DNA from: Pseudomonadota bacterium
GTDB lineage: Bacteria > Myxococcota_A > UBA796 > GCA-2862545
Direction: 5' to 3'
Assembly (NCBI GenBank): GCA_023954855.1
Contig: JAGSGY010000004.1
Location: forward strand, 1-64,000
DNA: 64,000 nt
Shown: positions 1 through 10,811 of the stretch, piece by piece
Numbering within the stretch: position 1 is the stretch's first letter
Layout: every line of letters starts with the position of its first letter
Translations under genes and position numbers: made by a program
Notes under the pieces: model-generated
Told to the model about the DNA's origin: nothing
What the model saw: the letters and a program-made list of their open reading frames with translations, nothing else
The model's database searches: none

Positions 1-585
1 AGGATCGAGACAGTCGGTGATCTCGGCCGCCGGAGTGTGCTCCTCGGCCGTGCGCGCGAACATCACGTGGTCCTCCCAGACGCCGTTGATTCGCAGGTAT
101 CGGAGCGCGAGGCCTTCTCTGCGAAAGCCGACCCGCTCAGCCAGCCGGAGGCTCGCGGTGTTCCGCGGGATGATGTTCGCCTGCACCCGATGCAAGGCCA
201 GGCCGCACCCCTGGTCGTTGAAGGCGAGATCCAACAGGCCCGTCACCCCCTCGGCCCCGTATCCCTGCCGGGCTCTGTCCAGGCTCACGCGCCAACCGGC
301 GTAGCAGCTGCTGAAGCTCCGCCGAAAGATCTGGCTGAGCGAGAACAAGCCCACGAGCCCACCGTCGTGCAGGTCGAAAGCTCCGAGCCGCACCTCGGTT
401 CCCGCCAGGATCCCCTGACGCGTGCGAATCACCTCAGCCTCGAAGGCTGCCGCATCGCTCACATCCCGCGCGGGGCGCCACGGGGCGAAGTGGGCATGAC
501 TGAGCCCCTCGACGCGCAGGTATTCGGCCCGGTCCGTCTCTCGAAGCGGGCGCATCATCAATCGAGCGGTGCGAACTCGCGGCAC
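1..585 (-). CDS. GNAT-family N-acetyltransferase, RimJ/RimL type (partial, cut by window edge)
   Basis: The reading frame enters from base 585 and stays open to base 1, so the C-terminus is missing (195 codons visible). The likely start is the GTG at 585-583, giving VPRVRTARLMMRPLRETD, the usual first strand of RimJ/RimL acetyltransferases; the ATG pair at 558/555 would cut that strand. Downstream come a Y-L-R-V-E-G helix, a central strand ending G-L-F-S-L, a Q-G-Y-G-A-E acetyl-CoA-binding loop and the family-typical NTASLRLAERVGFRREG stretch, in which the helix after N-x-A-S packs on the cofactor. The family transfers acetyl from acetyl-CoA to protein N-termini or small amines; the substrate here is unknown. 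It lies 52 bp downstream of the lipoprotein gene on the same strand and may be read through from it. Confidence 0.85.
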   Translation of the reverse strand, partial: MPRVRTARLMMRPLRETDRAEYLRVEGLSHAHFAPWRPARDVSDAAAFEAEVIRTRQGILAGTEVRLGAFDLHDGGLVGLFSLSQIFRRSFSSCYAGWRVSLDRARQGYGAEGVTGLLDLAFNDQGCGLALHRVQANIIPRNTASLRLAERVGFRREGLALRYLRINGVWEDHVMFARTAEEHTPAAEITDCLDP

Positions 586-637
586 GAACCATCCAGAGCA
601 TGGGAGTCGCGCGCAGCATACGGCTGGCGAGCGCGCC

Positions 638-1585
638 CTACACCTTCTCGAACATCAGCAGAGTGTTGTCGGTCGGGTCCCCTTCTTGCAGCACGACGGT
701 CTCGGCCCGCTTGAACCCCTGACCTTCGAGCCATGAGGTCCAGCCATCGACCGAGCGAAAGTGGCGGAGTTGGGCAGCGTTTTCTTGCCAGGACAGACCG
801 ACCCCGGCGTTGAACACGTCGTGCGCGAGGGCCACAAAGCGGTCCATGGTCGGGTCGGGCACGTCGTGCTCGCGAAGCATCAGCTTGCCCCCCGGACGAA
901 GAACCCGGCGAAGACTGCCGACGAAGCCCTCTAGGGCATCGGGGGGGCAGTGGTGAAATCCGATCAGGTTGCTGACGAGATCGACGCTCGCGTCTGCGAT
1001 ATCAGCCGAGACGGGGTCATAGTCGCCGAGGTGAACGAAGCTGCCGACCTTCTTGAGCTGCCCGCGCTCGACCACGTCGACGGCACCATTCGTAGGCTCG
1101 AGGTCGTTGAGCACAAACACCGGCCCTTCGACCTGAATGCGCTTGTCGAGACTGTTCAGGTACCGTCCGGTCGTGCCCATCTCGACGTACCCATCCACGC
1201 GGGTGCCATCGCCGAGCAGCTTCGCCATCTGATCCGCCATCTCAAGCTTCTGCTTCTTGAGTGCCGGCAGCGCGTAGCGCACCGTTGCGCCCACGGGAGT
1301 GATGCCGGGGAGCCCAGCGGCGACGGCCTCGTAAATCGCCTCATCGGAAGCATGGGACAGCGTGCTGCGATGAATCAGCTCGTGGAACTTGTCCTCTGGG
1401 TAGAGGTGAAACACCGTCACCAGGAACATCAAGAAGCGCTCGCGCAGCGCCTCATCGCCGTAGATGTGGTGGAAGTTACTTTCGGGATCGCCCACCACCC
1501 CCGCGGGAATTGGGGCCTCGGCCGCACCACAAGATGCGAGAAAGGCGGTGGCAAGAGAAGAGAGCAGCAGGTCGCGTCGGTGCAT
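638..1585 (-). CDS. Tat/lipoprotein-signal protein with a SAM-methyltransferase-like domain
   Basis: The protein has 315 residues from the ATG at 1585 (MHRRDLLLSSLATAFLASCG). Residues 3-4 are Arg-Arg, followed by a hydrophobic stretch and a lipobox LASC near residue 19, so it should be a Tat-exported lipoprotein. A longer frame reaches 1711 but would bury the signal. The C-terminal half has the order of a class I methyltransferase: a glycine motif VEMGTTGRYL, an acidic strand end LNDLEP, a D-x-V-S-N-L strand and VLRPGGKLMLREHD (motif post I/IV type). Methyltransferases use cytoplasmic SAM, so a lipid-anchored exported copy is odd; either the domain has lost catalysis or it binds another ligand. 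It is divergent from the FAD oxidase, with only 35 bp between the starts. Confidence 0.75.
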   Translation of the reverse strand: MHRRDLLLSSLATAFLASCGAAEAPIPAGVVGDPESNFHHIYGDEALRERFLMFLVTVFHLYPEDKFHELIHRSTLSHASDEAIYEAVAAGLPGITPVGATVRYALPALKKQKLEMADQMAKLLGDGTRVDGYVEMGTTGRYLNSLDKRIQVEGPVFVLNDLEPTNGAVDVVERGQLKKVGSFVHLGDYDPVSADIADASVDLVSNLIGFHHCPPDALEGFVGSLRRVLRPGGKLMLREHDVPDPTMDRFVALAHDVFNAGVGLSWQENAAQLRHFRSVDGWTSWLEGQGFKRAETVVLQEGDPTDNTLLMFEKV

Positions 1586-1620
1586 GCCTATCAGCATAGA
1601 CCACCTGATACGCTGCGCCC

Positions 1621-4080
1621 ATGAGCGACTCAGACAGCCCCAAACCGCCCGCCGCCCGACGCGCCCTCTCCCTCGCCGGGCGACTGATCGGCACCGTCTC
1701 CACCGTCGCACTCCTGACGGTCGCCGGCACCATCGTCTGGCTCGACGCCGGACCGCGCATCAGCCCCGATCACGAAGTGGTCGATGTGACCGAGCTCATC
1801 CACATCGAGACCGAGCGCGTGGTGGCCCCGACCTCCGTCGACGAGATTCGCGAGCTGGTCGCGACCCACGATGGTCCGATCAGCATCGGCGGGGGCCGGT
1901 TCAGTATGGGCGGCCAGATTGCCACCGAGGAGACCCTCTTCCTCGACCTCCGCGAGTTCAACACCGTCATCGACGTCGACGTCGAGAACAAGGTCGCCAT
2001 CGTCGAGTCCGGAACCACGTGGAAGACGCTGATCGACACCATCGATCCGCACGACCTCTCCGTGAAGATCATGCAGTCGTACGCCAACTTCACGGTCGGC
2101 GGGTCGCTCTCGGTCAATGCCCACGGCCGCTACGTCAACGAGGGCCCGCTGGTGCACTCGGTGCGCGCCATCACCCTCATCCTCGCCGACGGCTCGCTGG
2201 TGCGCTGCTCACGCGACGAGAACGCAGAACTGTTCTGGGGAGCGGTCGGCGGCTACGGCGCACTGGGCGTGATTGCCACCGTCGAGCTCGACCTGGCCGA
2301 CAACGTGAAGATGGAGCGCACCGTCGAGCACATGCCCGTCGGCGACTTCCTCACCTACTTCGACGCAAACATCCGCGACTCGCAGTCGGCCATCTACTTC
2401 AACGCCGACCTCTACCCCCCGGCCTACGACGACCTGGTCGCCATCACCTTCAGCGAGACCGACAAGGCGCTGACCACCGACGCCCGCATCCAGCCTGGTG
2501 GACCGTCGAGTTCGACCGACAAGTTCATGTACTGGTGGGTGAGTGAAGCCCCCCTCGGAAAGCAGGCGCGCAGCGAGGTGATCGACCGACTACGCCTGCG
2601 CTCGCAGCCCGTGATCTGGCGGAACTACGAAGCAAGCTACGACGTGGCGAGCCTGAACCCGGCCTCCCGAGCGAAGTCCACCTACGTGCTTCACGAGTAC
2701 TTCATCCCCGTCGAGAATTTCGAGAGCTTCGCCCCAAAAATGGCCGAGGTGTTCAACAAGCACGACGTCAACGTGGTGAACGTCTCGCTTCGACACGCAT
2801 CCGCCGAGCCCGACTCGCTGCTGACGTGGGCTCCGCGCGAGTGTTTCGCGTTCGTCGTCTACTACAAGATGAAGACCACAGACGAGGCCTGGCAGCACGC
2901 CGAGACCTGGACCCGGGAGATGAACGACCGCATCCTCGAAGAAGAGGGCACGTGGTACCTGCCGTACCAGATTCACGCGACCCAGGAACAATTCGACCAG
3001 GGCTACCCGCGGGCCTCCGAGCTGTTCGCGCTGAAGAAGCAGGTCGACCCTGACTACGTCTTCCGCAACAAGCTCCTGGATGCCTACCTGCCCCCGACCG
3101 CAGAGTACGGAGGCAAGAGCGATGACGATGCCATTCGAGCCAAGCTCGCTGCCCGAGAGACCTGGCTGCGTCCAGAGGACCAGACTTTTCTGACCCTGCC
3201 CGAGTGGCTGATCGTCTACAGCGCCGATGAGTTGGGCGCCTTTCTCAAGGACCACCGCCCCTCGGAGTTCCCCTACTTCGCGGCCATTGGCCAGTTCTGG
3301 ACCAACTACCGGGTCGTCTGGGGCCGAACCCGCGACAGCTACGACTTCAACACCGGCTACCACGCGATGATCGGCGTGATCGGCGCCTCCTACACCGTCG
3401 AGATGGCCGCAAAGGGCCTGTACGAGCACACCCTGGGCCGCCTGTTCGAGGGCAGCGTCCGGGTGCCCGAAGAAGACGTCTACGCGCAGCTGACGGCGGA
3501 CTACGGCGCCTACACCCACCACACACCCTGGTACCTGTTCCCATTCGCGGAACGTCGGGCAGAGCTCAGTGAGGTCGATGGTGCGGGACTCCGCGGAACC
3601 GAGCGCCAGATCGCCACGCGCGTGGAGCTGACGCTGAAGAGCTGGTGGGCGTGGTGCCTGGGAGCGGGAACGGGAGCGGCCTACGCCCCCGAAGCCGAGA
3701 CCCTCGAAGCGTGGGTTCGAGCAGACGCCGCAGCGCTCGAGGGGATTGACGGTGTTCACGTCCTCGAACAGCTCGGGCCCAACGACCTCCTCATCGCCAT
3801 TCCGCGCTACGAGCCGTTCACTGCGGCGGCCCTAGAGCTCGCACGGAGAGACATCGACCTCATCGAGGTGGCGGGCGGCGAGCGCATCCTCGTGCAAGTG
3901 AGAGCCGACAGCACCTGGGAGGAAGGCCCGCTCTGGGCCGATGTACTGCTCGAGTGGCCGCTGCTCTCCGCACCCGAGTCCAAGCGCGTCGCCCTCGAGG
4001 TTCCCGTGCGCCGCCTCGACGAGGTGCTGCCGGCCCTCGAGGCGAGCGGTGCGACGGTCGAGCACCTGTACGATTTCTAG
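1621..4080 (+). CDS. Membrane-anchored FAD-linked oxidase with long C-terminal extension
   Basis: This is an 819-residue protein. Residues 14-43 hold an Arg-rich N-region and one membrane helix (LIGTVSTVALLTVAGTIVW), then an FAD_binding_4 (PCMH/VAO fold) domain at about 60-235: the ISIGGGRFSMGG loop, the VDVENKVAIVESGTTWKTL strand pair, the GGSLSVNAHGR motif and the GGYGALGVIATVELD closure. The middle third looks like the substrate domain of sugar-lactone or alditol-type oxidases. The last ~300 residues (from LPEWLIVYSADELGAFLKDH) are not part of the usual family, which ends near 450-550 residues. No covalent-FAD His can be assigned with confidence. The substrate is unknown. The start ATG is the first in frame and lies just after the promoter gap shared with the exported methyltransferase-like gene. 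Confidence 0.8.
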   Translation: MSDSDSPKPPAARRALSLAGRLIGTVSTVALLTVAGTIVWLDAGPRISPDHEVVDVTELIHIETERVVAPTSVDEIRELVATHDGPISIGGGRFSMGGQIATEETLFLDLREFNTVIDVDVENKVAIVESGTTWKTLIDTIDPHDLSVKIMQSYANFTVGGSLSVNAHGRYVNEGPLVHSVRAITLILADGSLVRCSRDENAELFWGAVGGYGALGVIATVELDLADNVKMERTVEHMPVGDFLTYFDANIRDSQSAIYFNADLYPPAYDDLVAITFSETDKALTTDARIQPGGPSSSTDKFMYWWVSEAPLGKQARSEVIDRLRLRSQPVIWRNYEASYDVASLNPASRAKSTYVLHEYFIPVENFESFAPKMAEVFNKHDVNVVNVSLRHASAEPDSLLTWAPRECFAFVVYYKMKTTDEAWQHAETWTREMNDRILEEEGTWYLPYQIHATQEQFDQGYPRASELFALKKQVDPDYVFRNKLLDAYLPPTAEYGGKSDDDAIRAKLAARETWLRPEDQTFLTLPEWLIVYSADELGAFLKDHRPSEFPYFAAIGQFWTNYRVVWGRTRDSYDFNTGYHAMIGVIGASYTVEMAAKGLYEHTLGRLFEGSVRVPEEDVYAQLTADYGAYTHHTPWYLFPFAERRAELSEVDGAGLRGTERQIATRVELTLKSWWAWCLGAGTGAAYAPEAETLEAWVRADAAALEGIDGVHVLEQLGPNDLLIAIPRYEPFTAAALELARRDIDLIEVAGGERILVQVRADSTWEEGPLWADVLLEWPLLSAPESKRVALEVPVRRLDEVLPALEASGATVEHLYDF

Positions 4081-4128
4081 ACGCGCAGACGAGCCGTAAG
4101 CCAGCGACGTCGCGTACGTTGGGGGTGC

Positions 4129-5361
4129 ATGCTGACGCTTCTCGCCCTGACCGTTCTCGCCGCCGAGCCCTCGTCCTTCGAGAGCCTGCCGCTGTTCCAT
4201 CGCACGACCGTCATCGCCTCCGTGAGTCCGGAGATGCATTGGTTTGACGCGTCCTACATCAGTGTGGAGTGGGTCGGATGCCGCATCGGGGTCCCCGCAG
4301 TGCCTGCCGATGAGCTGCAGGACGACGCCATCCGAGTGAGCTGCTGGTTTCCGAGCGGTCCCACACGAGCCACCCCGCCCGAAGACCCCGAGCTGCGGGC
4401 CCACTATCGAGCGGCCCTACGCGCAGCCCGACGGTCGGATGCGAAGACGCGGGCGCTGGGCGTTCGCTATGCCGGAACCTGGGCCGAAGTCCACGCCTAC
4501 GACTTCGTTCCCGTGCCCTACAGCTATGAAGGCAAGAGCATGCGGCTGTACGAGCACGGAACCGCCATGTACGCATTGCGAGGAGACGAGCTCGAGCCCG
4601 CGCCTCGGCCCGGCATGTTCTCGGGAGGAGGCACCGGGATGATGCCGGAGCTCGACGGACTCACCGGCGCCTTCGTCGTGCACACGGACACTCCGGAGTC
4701 GGTCGACGGCACCTCTGTCTTCCTCAGTCACCTGCTCGAGCCCGAGAACCCCGTCTACGCCCGCGCAGAAGCCCAGACGCGCGAGGCGATTCGTGGGGCT
4801 CTACACGCGTTTCGCTCTGGGCAGCCCTCTCCCCCCGGCCCGCCGCCGACCACGGTGCTCCCAGAGCACACCCGCCGCACGCTCGTCTGGGACATCTCGG
4901 CCTTCGCTCGCCCCAAGATGGAAGACGGGCTCTACATCGTCGAGCAAATCAGCCACTACGAGAAGCTCCGGGTCCCGCTCGACCAAGCACTCACGGGTGT
5001 CGTGACGTGGACTCGGGCCCACGAGGACACCGGTCTGGCCTTCGAAGCGACCCTCGATCTCGCCAAGGAGACCGCTCGGATCGCCATCACCGGGCCCACC
5101 GGCGACACGGCCTGGACCGAGTTCTCAGTGTCGACCGAGCTCGTCGAGGACGACGGCCGCGCCTGGCTGAAGAGCGCGACGATGACCGCCACAGCGCGCC
5201 ATCCGGATGAGACCCAGCCAAACGGCCACGAGCGTCGCCATTCGCTACCGGCAGTGGGCGACTTTCACACACTGGACGTCTACCCCTCGGGACTCACCCA
5301 GTCCCCCATCGCGTGGACCTCAGAGACCGCGGACTACCGCCACAAGGCTCACGGCGAGTAG
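4129..5361 (+). CDS. Secreted protein of unknown function
   Basis: This 410-residue protein is not recognised. It begins MLTLLALTVLAAEPS, a very short signal peptide with no basic N-region and a probable cut after VLAA. The mature part is rich in acidic and aromatic residues, has four Cys in the first third, a glycine-rich stretch (MFSGGGTGMM) and a second half with alternating strands (VVTWTRAHEDTGLAF, TARIAITGPTGDTAW) that suggests a beta-sandwich. No repeats or catalytic motif were found. It follows the FAD oxidase by 48 bp and may share its message. Its end overlaps the convergent lipoprotein gene by 13 bp. Confidence 0.7.
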   Translation: MLTLLALTVLAAEPSSFESLPLFHRTTVIASVSPEMHWFDASYISVEWVGCRIGVPAVPADELQDDAIRVSCWFPSGPTRATPPEDPELRAHYRAALRAARRSDAKTRALGVRYAGTWAEVHAYDFVPVPYSYEGKSMRLYEHGTAMYALRGDELEPAPRPGMFSGGGTGMMPELDGLTGAFVVHTDTPESVDGTSVFLSHLLEPENPVYARAEAQTREAIRGALHAFRSGQPSPPGPPPTTVLPEHTRRTLVWDISAFARPKMEDGLYIVEQISHYEKLRVPLDQALTGVVTWTRAHEDTGLAFEATLDLAKETARIAITGPTGDTAWTEFSVSTELVEDDGRAWLKSATMTATARHPDETQPNGHERRHSLPAVGDFHTLDVYPSGLTQSPIAWTSETADYRHKAHGE

Positions 5362-6827
5362 GGCGTCGCGTCGAAGTCACCGCCTGGGTAGATGCCGACC
5401 TTCCGTCCGTCCTGGGTACCGGCCAGACCACAGTTCCCGGCCGTTCCGTACACATTGTTCGAGAAGTCGGTGTACGCGCAGAAGTTGTCGGCGACATTGT
5501 GAAGCCGCACCGGATAGGCCGCGTCCAGACCGCCCTGGTCGTAGTTCTCGATGTCCCACTGCTGCTCACCCTTGCCCGAGTTGCAGGCTTCGGTGTTCGC
5601 CGTCCACGGGCCGATCAGGCCGCCGCTCTGGGACAAGCAGCTGTCGTCCCCGAGGTTTTGAAAGCCGCTGTGCCCGTCGTGGTCGACGAGCTTCCACCGC
5701 TGGTTGCTGTCACCGCGGTCGCAGCCCACTGTGGAGACCGTGCCACCCGAAGCGTGCAGGCAGTTTCCGCCGCTCTTGAACTTGAGCAGATGGAAGTCCG
5801 GCTCGTCATCGCAGGCATCGCCAAGTCCGTCGTCATCGGCGTCTTCTTGAAGCGGATTCGCAACGTCGGGGCAGTTGTCCTCTTCGTCGCCGACGCCATC
5901 TCCATCACCGTCGTCCCCGGTGATGAACTGCCCTGGCTCGGGGCAGATGCCACCGTGACAGGTCCAGTCGGGGAAGTCGTAGAGAATCATCGCGCCACCG
6001 GGTGCGCAGACCTCTTCGTCGACGGGATCTTCGGTGCATCCGGCGAGGAAGCCACCGCCGCCGCGGTCCTTGTCGACAATCTCGATGCGCGACTCGACCT
6101 GGCCGAGGAAGTCGCCGGTGATGTCGACCGTGCCGCCCTCGTTTCCGTTGCCGGAGAAGTCGGTGTCCTGCGTGATCTTGCCGTTGAGGACGAGGGTGAT
6201 GTCGAGATCGACGGTCGCGGTGTCGTCGGCCCAGTCTGGGTCGTTGACGTAGTCGTGTACCGGCACTGTCGCGGTGCCTTCGCAGTCCGTGTAGGTGAAC
6301 TCACTGATGGCGCGGAGGCCGTTGAGCGTGACCTTCCAGGCCACACTTCCGCTGTCGCAGGCCGTGTTCCAGTTGCCGGTGCCGCCGGGGTTCTCGCAGT
6401 TGTTCATGCGGCACTGCATCTCGTCCTTGATGGGGACAAAGGCCTTCACCAACTCGTCATTCGCCCACAGTGGCACCGGTTCGTTCTCGCAGCCGGGCGT
6501 CGTCACCTGGTAGTTGGCGCTGTCGGTCTGAAGCTCGTCGTCGCGGTCGAGCCAGGCGATCTGCACCACGTTGAAGCCGCACCCAAGGCCAATCTGATTC
6601 TCGGCCCCGAGCGGTTGGCAGTCGTTGAGGTCGGGCTCGGACCCGTCAGAGGTAAAGCAGATCTCGTCGATGCGGTCGAGGTTGATCACGGTGACGCTCG
6701 GGTCGACCATGTCGAGCACGGTGCCCGTCGGCGGGTCGAAGTGGTCCTGCGGAAGGTCCAAGCGCTCACCGCCGCACGCCGCGAGCCACAGAAACATGAA
6801 CGATGAGGACACGTGGCGCGAGCGCAT
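5349..6827 (-). CDS. Lipoprotein with thrombospondin type 3 repeats and ricin-type lectin domain
   Basis: The protein has 492 residues. It starts MRSRHVSSSFMFLWLAACGG, a lipoprotein signal with cleavage before Cys18. Residues ~30-110 resemble the beta-sandwich with a TSDGSEPD loop seen in chitobiase C-terminal-like domains. Around 300-350 comes a run of Asp-rich calcium-binding repeats (DGDGDGVGDEEDNCPDV, then EDADDDGLGDACDDEPDF), typical of thrombospondin type 3 motifs. The last ~145 residues form a ricin-like beta-trefoil with QRWKLVDHDG and QQWDIENYD (QxW motifs) and paired Cys. A cell-surface, calcium-stabilised carbohydrate-binding role is inferred. Such lipoproteins with TSP3 linkers are common in myxobacteria. 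Confidence 0.85.
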   Translation of the reverse strand: MRSRHVSSSFMFLWLAACGGERLDLPQDHFDPPTGTVLDMVDPSVTVINLDRIDEICFTSDGSEPDLNDCQPLGAENQIGLGCGFNVVQIAWLDRDDELQTDSANYQVTTPGCENEPVPLWANDELVKAFVPIKDEMQCRMNNCENPGGTGNWNTACDSGSVAWKVTLNGLRAISEFTYTDCEGTATVPVHDYVNDPDWADDTATVDLDITLVLNGKITQDTDFSGNGNEGGTVDITGDFLGQVESRIEIVDKDRGGGGFLAGCTEDPVDEEVCAPGGAMILYDFPDWTCHGGICPEPGQFITGDDGDGDGVGDEEDNCPDVANPLQEDADDDGLGDACDDEPDFHLLKFKSGGNCLHASGGTVSTVGCDRGDSNQRWKLVDHDGHSGFQNLGDDSCLSQSGGLIGPWTANTEACNSGKGEQQWDIENYDQGGLDAAYPVRLHNVADNFCAYTDFSNNVYGTAGNCGLAGTQDGRKVGIYPGGDFDATPYSP

Positions 6828-6965
6828 TCAGGGCTCCTGGTCGCGCCATCATGAGGGATCCCACAGCCCACACGCAAGCCGTTCTCAATAGGGCAAGGAC
6901 GTACTTCAGCTTGCCTTGTCGGCTCTCGGCCCTTAATTGGGGCCGTCATCCACTTTGGAGAATCC

Positions 6966-7232
6966 ATGTACCGCTGTGCCAAGTGCCAACGCGTCACCAC
7001 CGCTCGCTCCTCCGCCCACTCCGTCGTTTCCGACATTCGCCCGCGTGAGTACACCCACCGCGCCAACGCGATTCCCGTCGCCGGCGGCAAGCGTCGCAAG
7101 CGCGCCAAGCGCGACGACCGCGGCGGCCGTGGCTGGGAGATCCGCTCCGAGATCCTCGTCTGCACCGATTGCCTCCCCGAGGCGCAGTCCGAGCTCAACG
7201 CCAAGATCGAGGCCCTCACCGCTTCTGCGTGA
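6966..7232 (+). CDS. Small zinc-ribbon protein
   Basis: This 88-residue protein is very basic in the middle. It has two Cys pairs, C-A-K-C at residues 4-7 and C-T-D-C near residue 70, spaced as a zinc ribbon. Between them lies a charged segment with GGKRRKRAKRDDRGGRG, which could bind nucleic acid. A good ribosome site (TTTGGAG at 6954-6960) precedes the ATG by 5 bases. I do not recognise a named family. The gene stands alone with its own upstream gap of 138 bp and a hairpin after the stop, so it is probably transcribed by itself. Confidence 0.75.
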   Translation: MYRCAKCQRVTTARSSAHSVVSDIRPREYTHRANAIPVAGGKRRKRAKRDDRGGRGWEIRSEILVCTDCLPEAQSELNAKIEALTASA

Positions 7233-7236
7233 GGCC

Positions 7237-7256
7237 TTGCCCGACTCGTCGGGCAA
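7237..7256 (+). terminator. Hairpin after the zinc-ribbon gene
   Basis: TTGCCCGA at 7237-7244 pairs perfectly with TCGGGCAA at 7249-7256 around a 4-base loop, 5 bases after the stop codon. No T-tract follows, so it may be a weak or Rho-assisted terminator, or an RNA-stabilising hairpin. Confidence 0.5.
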
Positions 7257-7389
7257 CCACCGGACTCTCCCATCGCACCGCATTGCGCGGTTCGCAGGGT
7301 AGAGCACCAACAGAACTTCACGAGATCGCGCGCGGAGGGCCAAGGGACACGGCTCCCTTGATACACTGCGCCGACTCGAGGATTCTTCA

Positions 7390-9747
<2,358 letters not shown>

Positions 9748-9750
9748 TCG

Positions 9751-10716
9751 CTAGTCGACCTCGGCCTCGAGCAAGCGTAGACGCGTGTAGCGGCGTCTCT
9801 TCTCGAGAAACCACGGGTCGAAGCCGACCTTCTTCAGCTCGTTGCGCAGGCGGTACACCAGTACGTGCAGCTTGTTGTCGTCTTGGGCGTTTCGGCCCCA
9901 CACGCCGGTCAGGAGCGTCTCGTTCGAGCACCAACCGCGCGCGGTCTCGCTGACTTCGGCATCGCCGACCCATTGCCGGGTGAGCAAGTACAGAAGCACT
10001 GCGCGATTCTCGGCCTCGACCTTGTACTCGATATCGCGGACCAGATCCTTGACCACCGCCTCGGGACCGGTGGGACCATCGAGGGTCGCATTCACGCGGT
10101 ATGGGTAGCGGCCAGAGGCCGGCAGACGGGTTGGAATGGCCGTCGTCTCGAGCAGCGACTCGCGCTGGACGACCTTGTAGCCCTGGCCAGCCACCTCAAA
10201 GAGCGTTCCGAGCTCGAGCGGGCGGTCTTCGGTGCCCTCACCGAGCCAGATCTCGGATTCGCCGCTGACGATAATCGTCGCCATGCGCCCGTCGCCCTCG
10301 GCGGTGAGGACCTCGCACTCTTCGGTGCCGCCGAAGTGCAGGCGGTCCCCGCGAATCGGAAAGCACACGCCGGTGGCTTCTTCTTGGACGACCAACCCGT
10401 GGAGCGGGATGTCGGTCTCGATGGACGCGACGAGCTTGAGCCGCGTGTCGGGCCCGATACCCACGATGTCGCCGGCGCCGAGTTCCTGCGAGCCCTTGAT
10501 CCGGTCACCGTTGTGGAAGGTGCCGTTTCGACTGCCCAGATCACGGATAAAGGCCTTGTCGCCCTCGACCCACATCAGCGCGTGAAATTGCGACACCATG
10601 GTGCCGTTGATCACCAGATCGTTCACGGGGGCGCGTCCCACCGGGCACGGCCGTCCCGAGAGACGATGGAGATACACGACATCACCGGCGGCCGAGAGCA
10701 CCTGAAGATCGAACAA
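9751..10716 (-). CDS. FHA-domain protein with C-terminal winged-helix DNA-binding domain
   Basis: The protein has 321 residues. An FHA domain occupies residues ~5-95 and shows the canonical GR-x(7)-N, SQFHA and GSRNGT positions that bind phosphothreonine. A second beta-rich region (~100-200) may be another degenerate FHA-like sandwich. The C-terminal ~110 residues end with DDNKLHVLVYRLRNELKK and a basic wing (EKRRRYTRLRL), as in OmpR-type effector domains. The family role is phospho-dependent binding to kinases plus DNA binding. It sits between, and opposite to, two Ser/Thr kinase genes, so regulation by one or both is likely. It is divergent from the second kinase with 95 bp between starts. 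Confidence 0.88.
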   Translation of the reverse strand: MFDLQVLSAAGDVVYLHRLSGRPCPVGRAPVNDLVINGTMVSQFHALMWVEGDKAFIRDLGSRNGTFHNGDRIKGSQELGAGDIVGIGPDTRLKLVASIETDIPLHGLVVQEEATGVCFPIRGDRLHFGGTEECEVLTAEGDGRMATIIVSGESEIWLGEGTEDRPLELGTLFEVAGQGYKVVQRESLLETTAIPTRLPASGRYPYRVNATLDGPTGPEAVVKDLVRDIEYKVEAENRAVLLYLLTRQWVGDAEVSETARGWCSNETLLTGVWGRNAQDDNKLHVLVYRLRNELKKVGFDPWFLEKRRRYTRLRLLEAEVD

Positions 10717-10811
10717 GGGGCCTCCACAAAGACGACGACTACGGGGTCGAGGCTGCTAGCTTGTCCGCCAGCCGCCGTCCGAGCCACGGACATTAGATTA
10801 GGTGTTCCAAG

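Noticed and set aside
434-619. 61-codon minus-strand frame at the left end
   Set aside because: It overlaps the acetyltransferase gene in another frame and shows no protein character.
5313-6806. 497-codon plus-strand frame antisense to the TSP3/ricin lipoprotein
   Set aside because: The minus-strand frame has a lipobox, TSP3 repeats and QxW motifs; the antisense frame is a Val/Ala/Asp-rich mirror without domains.
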